A DNA stretch of 64,000 nt from Megalonaias nervosa (lineage: Eukaryota; Mollusca; Bivalvia; Unionida; Unionidae). Made by a program: the position numbers and the translations under genes. The stretch covers positions 24,777-88,776 of the forward strand of contig JAECUM010001116.1 of assembly GCA_016617855.1 (NCBI GenBank), written 5' to 3'. Positions 14,066 through 23,577 of the stretch are shown here, in pieces (position 1 is the first letter of the stretch; each line of letters begins with the position of its first letter). Below the pieces are notes generated by a model, which saw nothing but the letters and a program-made list of their open reading frames with translations, made no database searches and was not told the origin of the DNA.

Positions 14066-14217
14066 ATTTTCTTTTCCTACGTTAATACCGGATATATTTC
14101 ATCGTGTTGTACCATCAACACGATATTTTAACCAGTGGCGAAGACACGAGTTAAAATATATAGTTTTTTGGCACCATACGATGAAATATATCCAGTATTA
14201 ATGTATAGAAAGAAAAT
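14066..14217. mobile_element. Foldback element with internal hairpins
   Basis: The left arm (about 14,066-14,112) and right arm (about 14,170-14,217) are inverted copies of about 48 bp with a handful of mismatches; both contain GGATATATTTCATCG or its complement. Inside lie two further hairpins: ATCGTGTTG/CAACACGAT at 14,101-14,124, and a TATTTTAAC/GTTAAAATA stem closing around 14,133-14,160. It is probably a small non-autonomous transposon. No protein is encoded. Confidence 0.6.
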
Positions 14218-15580
14218 TTTGTTTTATTATGTACCATAACTTGCTTCAGAATCGAAGTTTAGAAGATTAAACTCACTCTTCGGTACAACATCTTCAACCC
14301 AACCCCTCTTCGTTAATTCACTCACTTCCATTACCTGATTATATAAATATACGTGACTTAAGAAAGCGGTAGAATTGGACTGACCTAATCTTTCGTAGTA
14401 AAAAACAGTTTTGTCATTTTGTATCCTATTTGACCGTATCTGAAAACAATGAAAGTCCGATTCAGCAATGTATCACAGTGGCGGTTGGTCGTTGTTGTCA
14501 AGGACGTAAGGTGAAATAATTTCAGAGAGACGACAACGGCGTCTGGTCAGATTTCTTTATCAAAGATTAATTTCCATGTCAGAAAGATGAGGTAGTTTAT
14601 AGTTATATAGTTATTTGTCCCATCTCACAGAGTACTCGTTCTTGTTGTTATATAAGGATATATTTTCTCGTCTTAAAATAAAAGGATATATTTTTCATAT
14701 GTGAAAATTTAGTAATGAAAAATAAAAATTAGTTCGCCATTAAGTCTCTGTATTTCACACATAAGTATGTACCAGTTACCAAATACGTATCGCCGTGTAT
14801 TCATCTAGTTAACCATTACGCTCATTTTAAGACCGCCCATAGAATGCACACCATTGAAACTGTTTCCATTGCGAAAAAAAAAATTACATATTTCTCTCTC
14901 CTTTTTGAAATCCTCCAATCCGAAATATGGATACGTCGGTGCTTAACGGACGTACTGGGCCTGCCGAAATTTCGCAAACACAGACTACAGATAAATGCAC
15001 GCAGACTCATAAGAGGTCAAACAGTCAGGTTATTCGATCGAGCTATACTCGGATGTGCATAAATAACTACTATTTGTTGTCCGTTGATTGTCTGTATAAC
15101 TTTATTGTGACCATTTTTAATAAATTTAAGCTTACTGTTAACACAAGTTAAGGGCTATTTGTAATTCACCATTCAGTACTCCAATTAGGAAGAAATGGCC
15201 ATATATTTTCGTAATGGTGATGTCCTACGTCCTTCAGTAAATTATCCTGTAGCACTCAGCAGAGAGATTATAACTCGATAAACTGGTATGTCAGAAGTAT
15301 TGTTATACTTGTGGTTAGCTTAGATAACCGCCTGTAGTGCATGTTGAACAAATGGGAGGGAACTCGTCATAGTTTCTTAGGGTTAAGAATATTATGCAAA
15401 TACTAGAGGTGCACGGTATTAACGGTTTGCCATTTTTACCGCGGTATTTCTTCCGGTAGTACGTACCACGGTACTTTTTCACTGTACCGGTACATCAATG
15501 GTTTCCGTCAGCAAGGAATGTACGGACATTCACGAATAGTCCTGTTACAAACAAAAATATATTAACACCATGTTTCCATT
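14218..15580. other. Intergenic DNA
   Basis: No gene recognised. Around 15,410-15,500 there is a cluster of GGTAC/GTACC words (CGGTACTTTTT, TACCGGTACA). Similar words occur at 45,930-46,000 on the other side of the large element. Confidence 0.4.
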
Positions 15581-15587
15581 TTTCATG

Positions 15588-15589
15588 AC

Positions 15590-15664
<75 letters not shown>

Positions 15665-15680
15665 TTAATAATAATACCAC

Positions 15681-15720
<40 letters not shown>

Positions 15721-15721
15721 T

Positions 15722-15777
<56 letters not shown>

Positions 15778-15779
15778 TT
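15588..15779. repeat. AAT/ATT microsatellite with inverted halves
   Basis: An (AAT)n run passes into (ATT)n and back into (AAT)n, so the block can fold on itself. Ile-rich open frames here are artefacts. Confidence 0.95.
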
Positions 15780-16294
15780 TGAACATAACATATATAATTA
15801 TATTTAAAATCCCTTAATCACATGTTTGACGCGTGTCAAGTATGCCAACCTGATAGCCAAATAGAAAATGGGATGATGTAAAAGATATTCGGGCCAAAGC
15901 TAACTTTCGGAAAAATTTCGGATTAAAAAAGTCATTTGTTGTTAGTAGTGTGGGGGGGGGGGGGGCACCATAGGGTCACATAGGTTCTAATGTTAAATTT
16001 GGTCGTTTTCACTATGGGGTCAAAATTTATAGGGTCACGTAGACTTCTATGGTAAATTTGGTCGTTTGCACTATTGGGTCAAATGGGACTTTAACATGGA
16101 CCACTCTAGGGTCAATGGGAATTGACCTCACGGTACTAGACACTGGCAACAATGTTGCAAGTGGCTGACCTCAATCGGGCGAAACAGTGTGCCAAGGGGC
16201 TGACCTGAATACGCATTACTCTAGGTAGCGACAAATACAATAGAGACATAGACGTAGAGATGTGGTTAGAGATACAGACAGAGACAGAGACATA

Positions 16295-16837
16295 TCACAC
16301 AAACAGATTGATGAACATCAATCTATCACACCAAACATTCGACTGAAAATTATTTAGGCAAGAGAGAATAGATATCTTTACGAGGCAATGGAGTGGCCCT
16401 GAAAGGGGCTGTTTAACGTTTTCTAATTTCTTTCCTCCCTTCTTCTTCACCACCATCTTCTCATCTTCTCCATTACATTTTTGTCTTCTTCTTCTTCTTC
16501 CAAATCTCTTTCTTCTTCTCCTCGTGTTTCCTTTTCTCATTCTCCTCATCTTTTTTAATCTTGCCATAACATCTTCTCATTTCCTCTTTTTCCTCTTTGT
16601 CCGACTTCTCCTCCTTTTCCTGTTTTATCAAGTCTCTCAATATTTCTTTCCTTTCTTCAAATCATTAATCTCCATTTTCAATCTGTGCGGGCTATAAGCC
16701 TCATACTCTATTATGATGAGCATTTCTTCCACCATGCCTATGGTATCCATCACCTCTTGCAATTTCATCATCTTCTCCATGTGGTTTGAAGCCAATTGTT
16801 GTTCAGTGTTGAATGGCGTGATTACAATACAATACAA
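16295..16837 (-). pseudogene. Lys/Glu-rich coiled-coil gene, left TIR copy
   Basis: This is the inverted counterpart of the 43,456 gene. The N-terminal part contains SNHMEKMMKLQEV and YSPHRLKMEINDLKKGK, then a frameshift near 16,637-16,567. A Lys/Arg-rich tail with CNGEDEKMV follows. The equivalent of the right copy's start ATG is TTG here, so the first usable ATG is the one in HMEKMM. A histone-like stem-loop lies at 16,395-16,410 and the hairpin promoter module upstream at 16,891-17,240. The function is unknown; the predicted protein is highly charged and coiled-coil-like. The pair suggests a gene carried in both terminal repeats. Confidence 0.55.
16395..16410 (-). terminator. Histone-like 3' stem-loop with A-rich box
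   Basis: Minus-strand AGCCCCTTTCAGGGCC has a TTTC loop and a stem with mismatches at its outer edge, followed by ACTCCA. A GTAAAGATATC box lies about 14 nt downstream (16,371-16,381), in the place of a histone downstream element. It ends the left TIR gene. Confidence 0.6.
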
Positions 16838-16890
16838 TATTTAAAATTAAAGTCTTTTTCTCTAACTTTGAGCATTTGAGACCTGTTTAG

Positions 16891-17240
16891 TCTTGCCGGT
16901 CAAGATTTTTAATTGGTCGGGGTTGTAGAAATGGTGCCACTACAACCCCGCTTTTATGTGCGAATGTCGCACTTCTTAATTAACAGGTATGTCCGAGTGA
17001 GGAAGGGAGCAAAGGGACCCGCAGGAGATGACAAACGCCAACCAGAAAAACTGAAATGTCAGGGCCTACTTAATCAAATTTAGTCCAGTTATTATAATGG
17101 ACAGTTTAGAAAACCCAGTAGTTTGTAAGCCACCTGTGCAATTATCCAAATCAAACAAGTCAACCAAATTTCATTACTTAATTCATTCATTTAGTTGGAA
17201 TTTTGTGTACAAAGTGTACTTTCGTTTTCCAAAATAATAC
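16891..17240 (-). promoter_or_regulatory. Type A hairpin promoter module, copy 1
   Basis: Read on the minus strand: a block containing GCACAGGTGGCTTACA, a conserved GGAC-containing block, then hairpin a (16,958-16,972; GTGCGA/TCGCAC), hairpin b (16,918-16,950; 11-bp perfect stem CGGGGTTGTAG, 11-nt loop), an adjoining ACCAATT, and hairpin c (16,891-16,905; TCTTG/CAAGA). Hairpin d of the other copies is degraded here. It lies upstream of the left TIR gene. Confidence 0.7.
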
Positions 17241-17940
17241 CAACCAAGTGAGTCTAAATCACTCATGTAATTTTGAATCACACATTGTTAACTTTAAAAG
17301 GTATTAATTTTGATGGTGTTATATAAAGGGTCAAAACAGGTTAAAACAGAGAAATTATCAAAAGAGGTTTTCAATACCGAAAGGAAAACCTCATACATTC
17401 AGGCATTTATGGCAGTCGTAATTCTTATGTTCTTCTCTCGGTATAAGACTGGCTTCCATATCCGTTTTTCTGGTGGCAACCCCACACTGGCTTATGCCTC
17501 CCGTTTTGTTTTTGTTTGTTTTTTGTTTTTTGTTGTTGTTGTTTTGGTGGGGTTTTTTTGGTTTTTTTGTGGCCGCCCCGTGCCTAATGTTTTCCCGTTA
17601 AACTTCCTATGTTGCCTCGTCTTTCATCAGGGCAGCCAAAATAGTTTTTTCCACTGGTTTACTGCCACCCAGTTTCTGGTGTCGGCCTCACACTGGCTAC
17701 CTCCCTTGTCTCGGTGGCTTCCTCGTGTTCTTAGCCTTTTCCCATTTAACCGTGCCTGTCGATGGCTTTCAGGTGTAAATGTCTTCATATCAGCAGCGTG
17801 TATACGTACTCAATGAAGGGTTGCTCGACTCTATTTCGCCATGTTGTTTTGTTATGTGGTACTATGTGCAGCACGTGTTCCTGCTTTTTCACTCCTGCAC
17901 ACTTTCATTGCGCTCCTGATACGAACGAACGAACGAATAA
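17241..17940 (-). other. Remnant gene unit without intact ORF
   Basis: This stretch lies downstream (minus strand) of the type A module at 17,949-18,330, so by position it should be a gene body. On the minus strand no frame stays open beyond a few dozen codons. It is C/A-rich with a poly-A/CAA stretch near 17,515-17,570. The 168-codon plus-strand frame over it is GT-rich, lacks any recognisable domain, and I do not support it. It is probably a decayed unit. Confidence 0.4.
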
Positions 17941-17948
17941 AGTATTAT

Positions 17949-18330
17949 AGTCGCTTACGTATACAAGTACTTTTGCGACTCGTTAACTCCTGGGTGTCAG
18001 GATTTTTAATTGGTCGGAGTTGTAGGAATGGTGCCACTACAACCCCGCTTTAATGTGCGATGGTCCCACTTTTAACTTAAATGTCTGTCAGAGAAAAAGG
18101 AGGAAAGGGACCCGGGGAGAGGGGTGCACTCCGACGCCCTTGAAACGTCAAGCCGCACTTAATAGGTCAAATTCAGTCCAGTTGTACTAATGGACAGGCC
18201 CTATTACCAATAGCGTGTAAGCCACCTGTGCAATTAGTGAAATTCTAAAGTAGTTATATAAAATTTTCCTATCTCCTAACTGTCGAATTTAATCTAGTAC
18301 CATAGTGTACATAGTTTTAGTCCCTATTAA
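17949..18330 (-). promoter_or_regulatory. Type A hairpin promoter module, copy 2
   Basis: Hairpin a lies at 18,055-18,069 (one mismatch), b at 18,015-18,047 (11 positions, one A/C mismatch), c at 17,988-18,002 (TCCTG/CAGGA) and d at 17,949-17,980 (AGTCGC/GCGACT). The upstream block contains GCACAGGTGGCTTACACGCT and the GTCCATTAGTACAACTGGAC inverted repeat (about 18,178-18,197). Confidence 0.7.
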
Positions 18331-18494
18331 TTTACTATTATAAATGTCAAAGTGACTGTAACTGTTTTGTGTCAGTATTAGGAATAAGATTATATTTTTG
18401 ATTGGCACTCAAAAGATCGAATCAGGTGTAATGGTTTAATCGAACTGGGACTCCAAGCCAAAATGGAATCCCTCAGTACTAAGTAGGCAATTTG

Positions 18495-18510
18495 AGCCCT
18501 AAAAAGGGCT
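18495..18510 (-). terminator. Histone-like 3' stem-loop
   Basis: Minus-strand AGCCCTTTTTAGGGCT is a perfect 6-bp stem with a TTTT loop, 12 nt beyond the stop codon of the gene ending at 18,522. CAAATTGCC follows. No clear GAAAGA box is visible. Confidence 0.55.
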
Positions 18511-18521
18511 GTTATAGCATG

Positions 18522-19420
18522 TTAGTCGAAGGTTCCGTGGCGGTCTTCTCTGTCTCTAATTTCCTCCGCCGTTCGTGTGTCTTTCCTGGTCAGTTTCGGG
18601 AATGCCTTGTACCCATGCACTTGACACAAGCATGTAGCAGCTTCTAGTAGATTGTGCATAGGATAATGTTGGTAGGCTTCTTGGTAGTACTGGGAAAGGA
18701 TCCTTACCCCAAAATGCCATTGTGCAGGTCTTGGCTTGTAGGTATCTAATGTTCTCCATGCGAGGTATTTGACAGCGTTGATGGAGCGACCTACTTTTTT
18801 GATATCATCCAGCGCTGTTTCTATTTCCATGATTCTGAACGCTTCCCTGTTTGGGTCAGTTTCCTCTTCCTTTTCCTCCCTTACTGCCTCTGTTCCTATA
18901 TTGTCTGTTTCTTCGTCGTCACTATTATCATTTGACGAAGACATTTCTAGTTCTGCCTCAACTGTGTCAGCGGTTGGAGACCCACGATTTACCTTCTGCC
19001 AATTAGATGTTGGTTTCTTTGGAGTTTGGGCTGCTATGCTCGCAAAAGTCTCCTGTTTCTGTTGTTTTTGTTTTATCGAAGCGTGGTCCGGAGATGCCTG
19101 GGCAGTTTCGACCAATAGCTGGGCCCCTTGTATCTCCCTGTTTGGCTCGGTCGACTTCTGGGGTTTGTTTACTTCTTGGGTCGATTTAGGCGGGCTGCTC
19201 TCAGACTTGGTCTGCATATTATGCTCCCTCTGTCGGGCATTTCTTACCCCTCGTCGACTCCTGGCCCTTTTTCTAACTTCTTCTTTTCCTCCCAAACTAA
19301 GAGTAAAGTTGTTCTCTTTTGTTGAGCTCTTAGACTCCAGCCGGTGGCGATATTAAGGCCAAGTCCTTTAATCGCACTCCACGCCTGGGCGGGAATTAGT
19401 GTTTCCATCGCTAGCTCCAT
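18522..19420 (-). pseudogene. KPRPxQW-family gene, copy L3 (frameshifted)
   Basis: This is a paralogue of the intact gene at 20,082-20,957. The start ATG at 19,420 begins a conserved N-terminal segment (IPAQAWSAIKGLGLN, then ATGWSLRAQ). A frameshift near 19,290 separates it from a 257-codon frame to the stop at 18,522. That frame holds a Glu/Ser/Asn-rich linker and a conserved C-terminal domain: AVKYLAWRTLDTYKPRPAQW, then FGVRILSQYYQEAY, then a Leu/Ala-rich helix and AFPKLTRKDTRTAEE. A type A promoter lies upstream and a histone-like stem-loop 12 nt downstream. The family is unrecognised. The position of this single frameshift means the N-terminal segment is lost from the main frame. Confidence 0.6.
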
Positions 19421-19489
19421 TGATAGTGCTGTTGGCTGCTGTCTTCGCTGCGACTCTGACTCCTGATACTTGAGACTTGAGAAAATTAT

Positions 19490-19880
19490 AGTCGCCTTCG
19501 CAATTTAGGTGCCTTTGCGACTTGTTAATTCCCGATTGTCGGGATATTTAATTGGTCGGGGCTGTAGGAATGGTGCCACTACAGCCCCGCTTTAATGAGC
19601 GAAGTTGCGCTTTTCATTTGTCTGGTGGAGGAAAAGGAGGAAAAGCACCCCGGAGAAGGCCACAAACGCTCAGCAATGGACGTCGCCCACTTCCAGAAAC
19701 GCCAGACCGCAATTATTTGTCAAATTCAGTCCAGTTATGCTAGTGGACAATCCCTATTACCAATAGTGTGTAAGCCACCTGTGCAATTAGCCGAGTTTAT
19801 TTTTAGCTGTGAAAATTTTTCTATTTCTTATTTGCCAATTTAAATCTAGTACAATAGTGTACATGTATGATTTCCCTAAT
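19490..19880 (-). promoter_or_regulatory. Type A hairpin promoter module, copy 3
   Basis: Hairpin b (19,557-19,589) is a perfect 11-bp stem in which T-A of copy 1 is replaced by C-G (CGGGGCTGTAG/CTACAGCCCCG). Hairpin c (19,530-19,544) is TCCCGA/TCGGGA. Hairpin a (19,598-19,611) is AGCG/CGCT. Hairpin d (19,490-19,522) is AGTCGC/GCGACT. It sits about 70 bp upstream of the ATG at 19,420. Confidence 0.75.
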
Positions 19881-20054
19881 AAAGTTTTATCTATGTGTCT
19901 ATGCGACAATAAGAATTTTTACGTCAATATCAGGTATCGGATAAATAGTTTGTAATTTTGAACGGTCACCAAAAGATCAAATTAGGATGTATAGTTTGAT
20001 CGAGTCGGGATTCAAAGCCAAAAAAGGACTCCCTTTAATCTAATAGGCAATTTG

Positions 20055-20070
20055 AGCCCTTAAAAGGTCT
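20055..20070 (-). terminator. Histone-like 3' stem-loop
   Basis: Minus-strand AGACCTTTTAAGGGCT has a TTTA loop and a 6-position stem with one A/G mismatch, 12 nt beyond the stop at 20,082. CAAATTGCC follows, as at 18,495. Confidence 0.5.
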
Positions 20071-20081
20071 GTTATGGCGTT

Positions 20082-20957
20082 TCATTCGAAGGTGCCACGG
20101 CTGGTTTCCATGTCTCTATTTTCTTCCGCCGTCCGTGAGTCCTTCCTTGTTTGTTCGGGAAATGCCTGGTACCTGTACACTTCGCACAAGTATATAGCAG
20201 CGTCCACAAGTTTGTGCATCGGATAGTGGCGTAAGGCTTTTCTGTAGTATTGTGAGAGGATTCTCACACCAAATTGCCACTGTGTCGATCGGGGTCTTGG
20301 TGTGTCGAGAGATCTCCATGCTAAGTATTTGACCGCGCTGATAAAGTTGTCTGCTTTCTTCTTGTTATCTAGCGGTGCTTCTATTTCCATGGATTGGAAC
20401 ACCTCTCTATTTTGTCTGTGCCTTTCTACTCCCTCTTCCACTGTGGGTTCTATACCTTCGTTAGTACTGCTTTCGTTGTCTGAAGATAGTTCTGGTTCTG
20501 CTGCTATTGTTGTGCGAGTGGGGGAGGGGGCACGTGCTACCTTCTGCCATGTTGTTTTCTTTGGAGTATGAGCTGCTTTGCTCGCATAAGTCTCCTTTTC
20601 TTTTGTCTGTTTTTCCGGAACGTGGTCCGGTGCCTGGGCAGTTTCGACCATCAGCTGGACTTCTTTAATCTTGGTGTTTGGCTGAGTCTGCTGCTGCGGT
20701 TTGTTTTCTTCCTGGATCGTTGCTGTCGGTACACTCTTAGACTGGGTCTGCTGCTCTGGCTCCCTCTGTCGGTGTTTATTTTTCCCGCTGCTTTGATTCC
20801 TAGCCCTTTTCTTTGTAACTGTTTCTTCTTCTTTCTTTTCCCAGATTAAGAGCAACGTAGTTCTTTTCGCTTGTGCTCTTAAACTCCATCCTGTTGCTAG
20901 ATTAAGGCTTAAGCCTTTAATCGCATTCAGTGTCTGGGCGGGAATTATTAGTTCCAT
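20082..20957 (-). CDS. KPRPxQW-family protein, intact copy L4
   Basis: A complete 291-codon ORF starts at the ATG at 20,957, the first ATG after the hairpin module. Residues 1-45 form a conserved segment (IPAQTLNAIKGLSLNLATGW, then KRTTLLLIWE). Residues 46-205 are a low-complexity hydrophilic linker rich in Lys, Glu, Gln and Thr. Residues 206-275 form a compact domain (AVKYLAWRSLDTPRPRSTQW, FGVRILSQYYRKA, YPMHKLVDAAIYLCEVYRYQ). There are no zinc knuckles, signal peptide or membrane segment. I do not recognise the family, so a non-LTR ORF1/Gag-like or nucleic-acid-binding role is only a guess from its company. Two paralogues lie in the element (18,522 and 38,948). Intact coding among broken neighbours is notable. 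Confidence 0.72.
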   Translation of the reverse strand: MELIIPAQTLNAIKGLSLNLATGWSLRAQAKRTTLLLIWEKKEEETVTKKRARNQSSGKNKHRQREPEQQTQSKSVPTATIQEENKPQQQTQPNTKIKEVQLMVETAQAPDHVPEKQTKEKETYASKAAHTPKKTTWQKVARAPSPTRTTIAAEPELSSDNESSTNEGIEPTVEEGVERHRQNREVFQSMEIEAPLDNKKKADNFISAVKYLAWRSLDTPRPRSTQWQFGVRILSQYYRKALRHYPMHKLVDAAIYLCEVYRYQAFPEQTRKDSRTAEENRDMETSRGTFE

Positions 20958-21024
20958 CGCTAGCGCTGTTAGTTCGTCTTGACTGCTGATCTGTTTCTGA
21001 TACTGACTGACTGAGAAGAATTAA

Positions 21025-21400
21025 AGTCGCCTATACTAACTAAGAGCTTTTGCGACTCGTTAATGCTCAATTGTTGAGCTTTTAAATTGGTCGGTGTTTC
21101 ATGAATGATGCCGCAAAAACACCGCTTTTATGTAGGATAGTCGTACTTTTTGATTGTATGTCAGGAGGTGGAAAGGAGGAAGGGGACCCGGCGGGGGACG
21201 CCAACAGCTGATGCCGTGTACGCTCCAAAGGGCCCGGACCGATGTTATTGTATGTCAAATTCTGTCCAATTGTGCTAGTGGACGTTCTCTATCCCCAATA
21301 TTGTGTGGGCCACCTGTGCAATTGATCTAAGTTTCTGAGTTGAAGATTGCCTATTTTATCCTTGTATAGTTGGAATTTTGTGTACTAAGCGTACTTTTAA
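21025..21400 (-). promoter_or_regulatory. Type A hairpin promoter module, copy 4
   Basis: Hairpin b (21,092-21,124) has the stem CGGTGTTT/AAACACCG, where a G-C pair of copy 1 has become T-A. Hairpin c (21,065-21,079) is a perfect GCTCAA/TTGAGC. Hairpin a (21,132-21,146) has one mismatch. Hairpin d (21,025-21,057) is AGTCGC/GCGACT. It lies upstream of the intact gene starting at 20,957. Confidence 0.75.
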
Positions 21401-21589
21401 TGGCGATATTACACCAATCAGCCGGGTGTCAGCAACCCTGTGTGGGTTTTTTTTTTGGGGGGGGGGTGTCACGCATTGTTAGTATTAGTTGTTGTTTTTG
21501 ATGGCGAAGGGACTAAAGGATCAGGGTAGTTTTGTACGATGGTGTTATCGAATGAGGCCTTCTATTGCCAATGGAAGTGCCTCCCTTGT

Positions 21590-21895
21590 ATATAAAAGTA
21601 GGGGGTGAGAGTAGAGATGGGGGGGGGAAGGGGATTCTTGGTGGAAAATCTGTGGGTAACACAGGGTTGTTGTCTCCAGAATTCCACCCAGGTGTTGCTA
21701 GTATATTTTCCCTAGCACCTGTTTTAGGCCCCTTGTGTTAGTAAAGGTGAGGGTGGAATAAGAGGAAAGCGAAGAGAGGGCCTATAGTGGAAAGTCTTTG
21801 TTCAACAAAGGCTTGTTGTACGCAGGATTCTACCCGGGTGTTCGCTAGTCTGTTTTCCCTAGCACCTGTTTTGGGCCCTATTTGTTAGTGAGGGG
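21590..21895. repeat. Tandem duplication (~180 bp) with hairpin
   Basis: Two imperfect copies (about 21,600-21,740 and 21,780-21,895) share CTAGCACCTGTTTT and TTCCCTAGCACC. Each contains a hairpin whose stem differs but stays paired: CTGTG/CACAG near 21,648-21,662 and CTTTGTT/AACAAAG near 21,797-21,811. Confidence 0.6.
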
Positions 21896-21934
21896 GTTAG
21901 TAGAGGATGGGTGGAAAGGAGAGCTTTTGTCCGG

Positions 21935-22260
21935 AAGTGTTGAGCCAGTGCTTGCTCGAGGAGGTGGGCCAGTGCTTGCCCAGGTTTGTGCCAGTGCCTG
22001 CACGGGGAGGTGGGCCAGTGCTTGTCCAGGGGAGGGTATGGATTTGAGCCAGTGCTTGCTCTTGTGTGGGCGAGAGCTTGCCCATGGGAGGGACTGGGGT
22101 TTGGTTTTTTAGTTTTTGATTTGAAGGGCTAGTGCTTGCCCTGTGGAGGTACTGGTCCTTCCTGGTTCTGTTCTTCTGGTGTTGGAGGGCTAGTGCTTTC
22201 CTCATTGGAGGTTCTGGACCTTCCTTGTTCTGTTCTTCCGGAAGGGCTCGTTCTTGTCCG
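21935..22260. repeat. GCCAGTGCTTG-type minisatellite
   Basis: Irregular tandem copies of a unit around GGGCCAGTGCTTGCCC, with variants such as GGCTAGTGCTTTCC. The plus-strand and minus-strand open frames here derive from the repeat. Confidence 0.7.
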
Positions 22261-22475
22261 CCAAGTGGAGGTTAATATTACAGTCGTTTTCCTGTGTTCA
22301 CTTGGCTGTATTCCCCAGTTGCCTCTCTCTTGTCTTTTGTCTTCCTTGTCTTGATTTGATTATTTTCTGTCAATCGTCAATTTTGAATTGATATTGTGCC
22401 CTTTTTGTTTTGTTAATGTCATGCATGGGGGATGGGATGGGAGACGGGAGGGGAAGATTGTTTTGAAATATATTT

Positions 22476-22479
<4 letters not shown>

Positions 22480-22548
<69 letters not shown>
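22480..22548. repeat. (AT)n microsatellite
   Basis: An uninterrupted AT run of about 69 bp, followed by a T-rich tract. Confidence 0.95.
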
Positions 22549-22552
<4 letters not shown>

Positions 22553-22879
22553 ATTATATTTTTTTTTCCTTCCCTTTAGTATTAGTTATTAGTTGTTAGT
22601 TGATTATGTGTTGGTTAGTGGTTATGTTAGTTATTGTGGTTGTGTGTGCTTTGTTAGTTTGTTTTAGTTGAATAGTGTTGGAGTAGTGTTGTTTTAGTTT
22701 GTCGCATGCTATGTACAGAGTGTTTTTTTGTGGTGTTGTTTAGTCTATATTATATTGTTGGTTCTGTATGGTTGGCTTTTGATGTCTTGGTCCTGTTTGC
22801 CCTTGTTATACTTGCCTGTCCCTCGACGCGATTGTGTTTCCGATTAAACTTATTGGTGTCCGTCTGTGGCGCTGTGCAC

Positions 22880-23380
22880 CCCTTTGTTGTTAAAGGTGAA
22901 TCTTGATTCCTTATGTGTGTAAGTTCTTTTTTAGGACTCGCCTTTTGGCTTGGCAGTTGTTGCCACAGTCTTGCCTCTCTTTTTGTTGCTAGTGCCCTTA
23001 TGTGTCATTTTGTCTTGGTATTTTAGTTAAGATTTGCCCGTTAGTTGGTCCTTGTGCCATAGTCTTATTTCTCTAGTTGAATCTGATGTTCAATGGTATT
23101 TCTGGCTCCCTCGTTGTTGCGTTTGGTTTTCAGTTCCTTGTGCCTTTTAAGGCTGATTTCAGGACTTGCTTTTTAGCTGGCGTTTTGCCATAGTCCTTTT
23201 GTGTTTGCATGTTGAATTACTTACCCTGTGTCCAGCTTAATCCTGTTGTTGTCATTGTTATGATGTCTAGTAGTCCTGGTTCTCTCGTCGTTACCATTGG
23301 ATTTTGATTCCTTATGCCTTTTAGGTTGGTTTGAGGACTTGTTTTTTAGCTGGCGTTTTGCCATAGTCCCCTTTTTAGTC
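22880..23380. repeat. ~170-bp imperfect tandem repeats
   Basis: Three diverged copies share GATTCCTTATG or TTCCTTGTGCC, then TTTTTAGCTGGCGTTTTGCC and CATAGTC. Copies start near 22,880, 23,110 and 23,280. By position this is the 3' untranslated part of the minus-strand RT gene. Confidence 0.55.
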
Positions 23381-23577
23381 CTGGTCCTGTTGTTGGTATG
23401 TTGTCTGGTAGATACGTGTATTAGGATTAATTGTTAATTGTTCAGTCTGGTTAATAGGTTAGTAGGATAAGTGGGTGCTGGCGTATTGGACGGCTGGTAG
23501 TGCTCGTCTCTGAGCCGTGGGTATAGGCTCATTGTCATAGTCCTGGTTTATTGTGTTGCTGGTGTTTTCCTTTTTGT

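Larger units (their letters stand above)
15944..17237 (+). repeat. Left terminal inverted repeat
   Basis: This arm is complementary to 43,021-44,300. Matching blocks run from the terminal AGTAGTGTG, through the GGCTGACCTGAATACG block (about 16,200), the Lys/Glu-rich gene, the hairpin promoter module (16,891-16,972) and the innermost block TAGTTGGAATTTTGTGTAC (17,192-17,210). The arms are visibly diverged by substitutions and small indels, so the insertion is not recent. Confidence 0.85.

Noticed and set aside
15583..15786. Poly-Ile open frame
   Set aside because: Product of the AAT/ATT microsatellite.
16880..17000. Hammerhead or other small ribozyme in the hairpin module
   Set aside because: No CTGATGA...GAAA core or other known ribozyme signature is present.
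17310..17816. 168-codon plus-strand ORF
   Set aside because: GT-rich low-complexity composition, no domain, and it lies antisense to where the minus-strand gene unit should be.
18769..19356. 195-codon plus-strand ORF
   Set aside because: Antisense shadow of the KPRPxQW gene, Ser-rich because the sense strand is rich in Glu and Ser codons.
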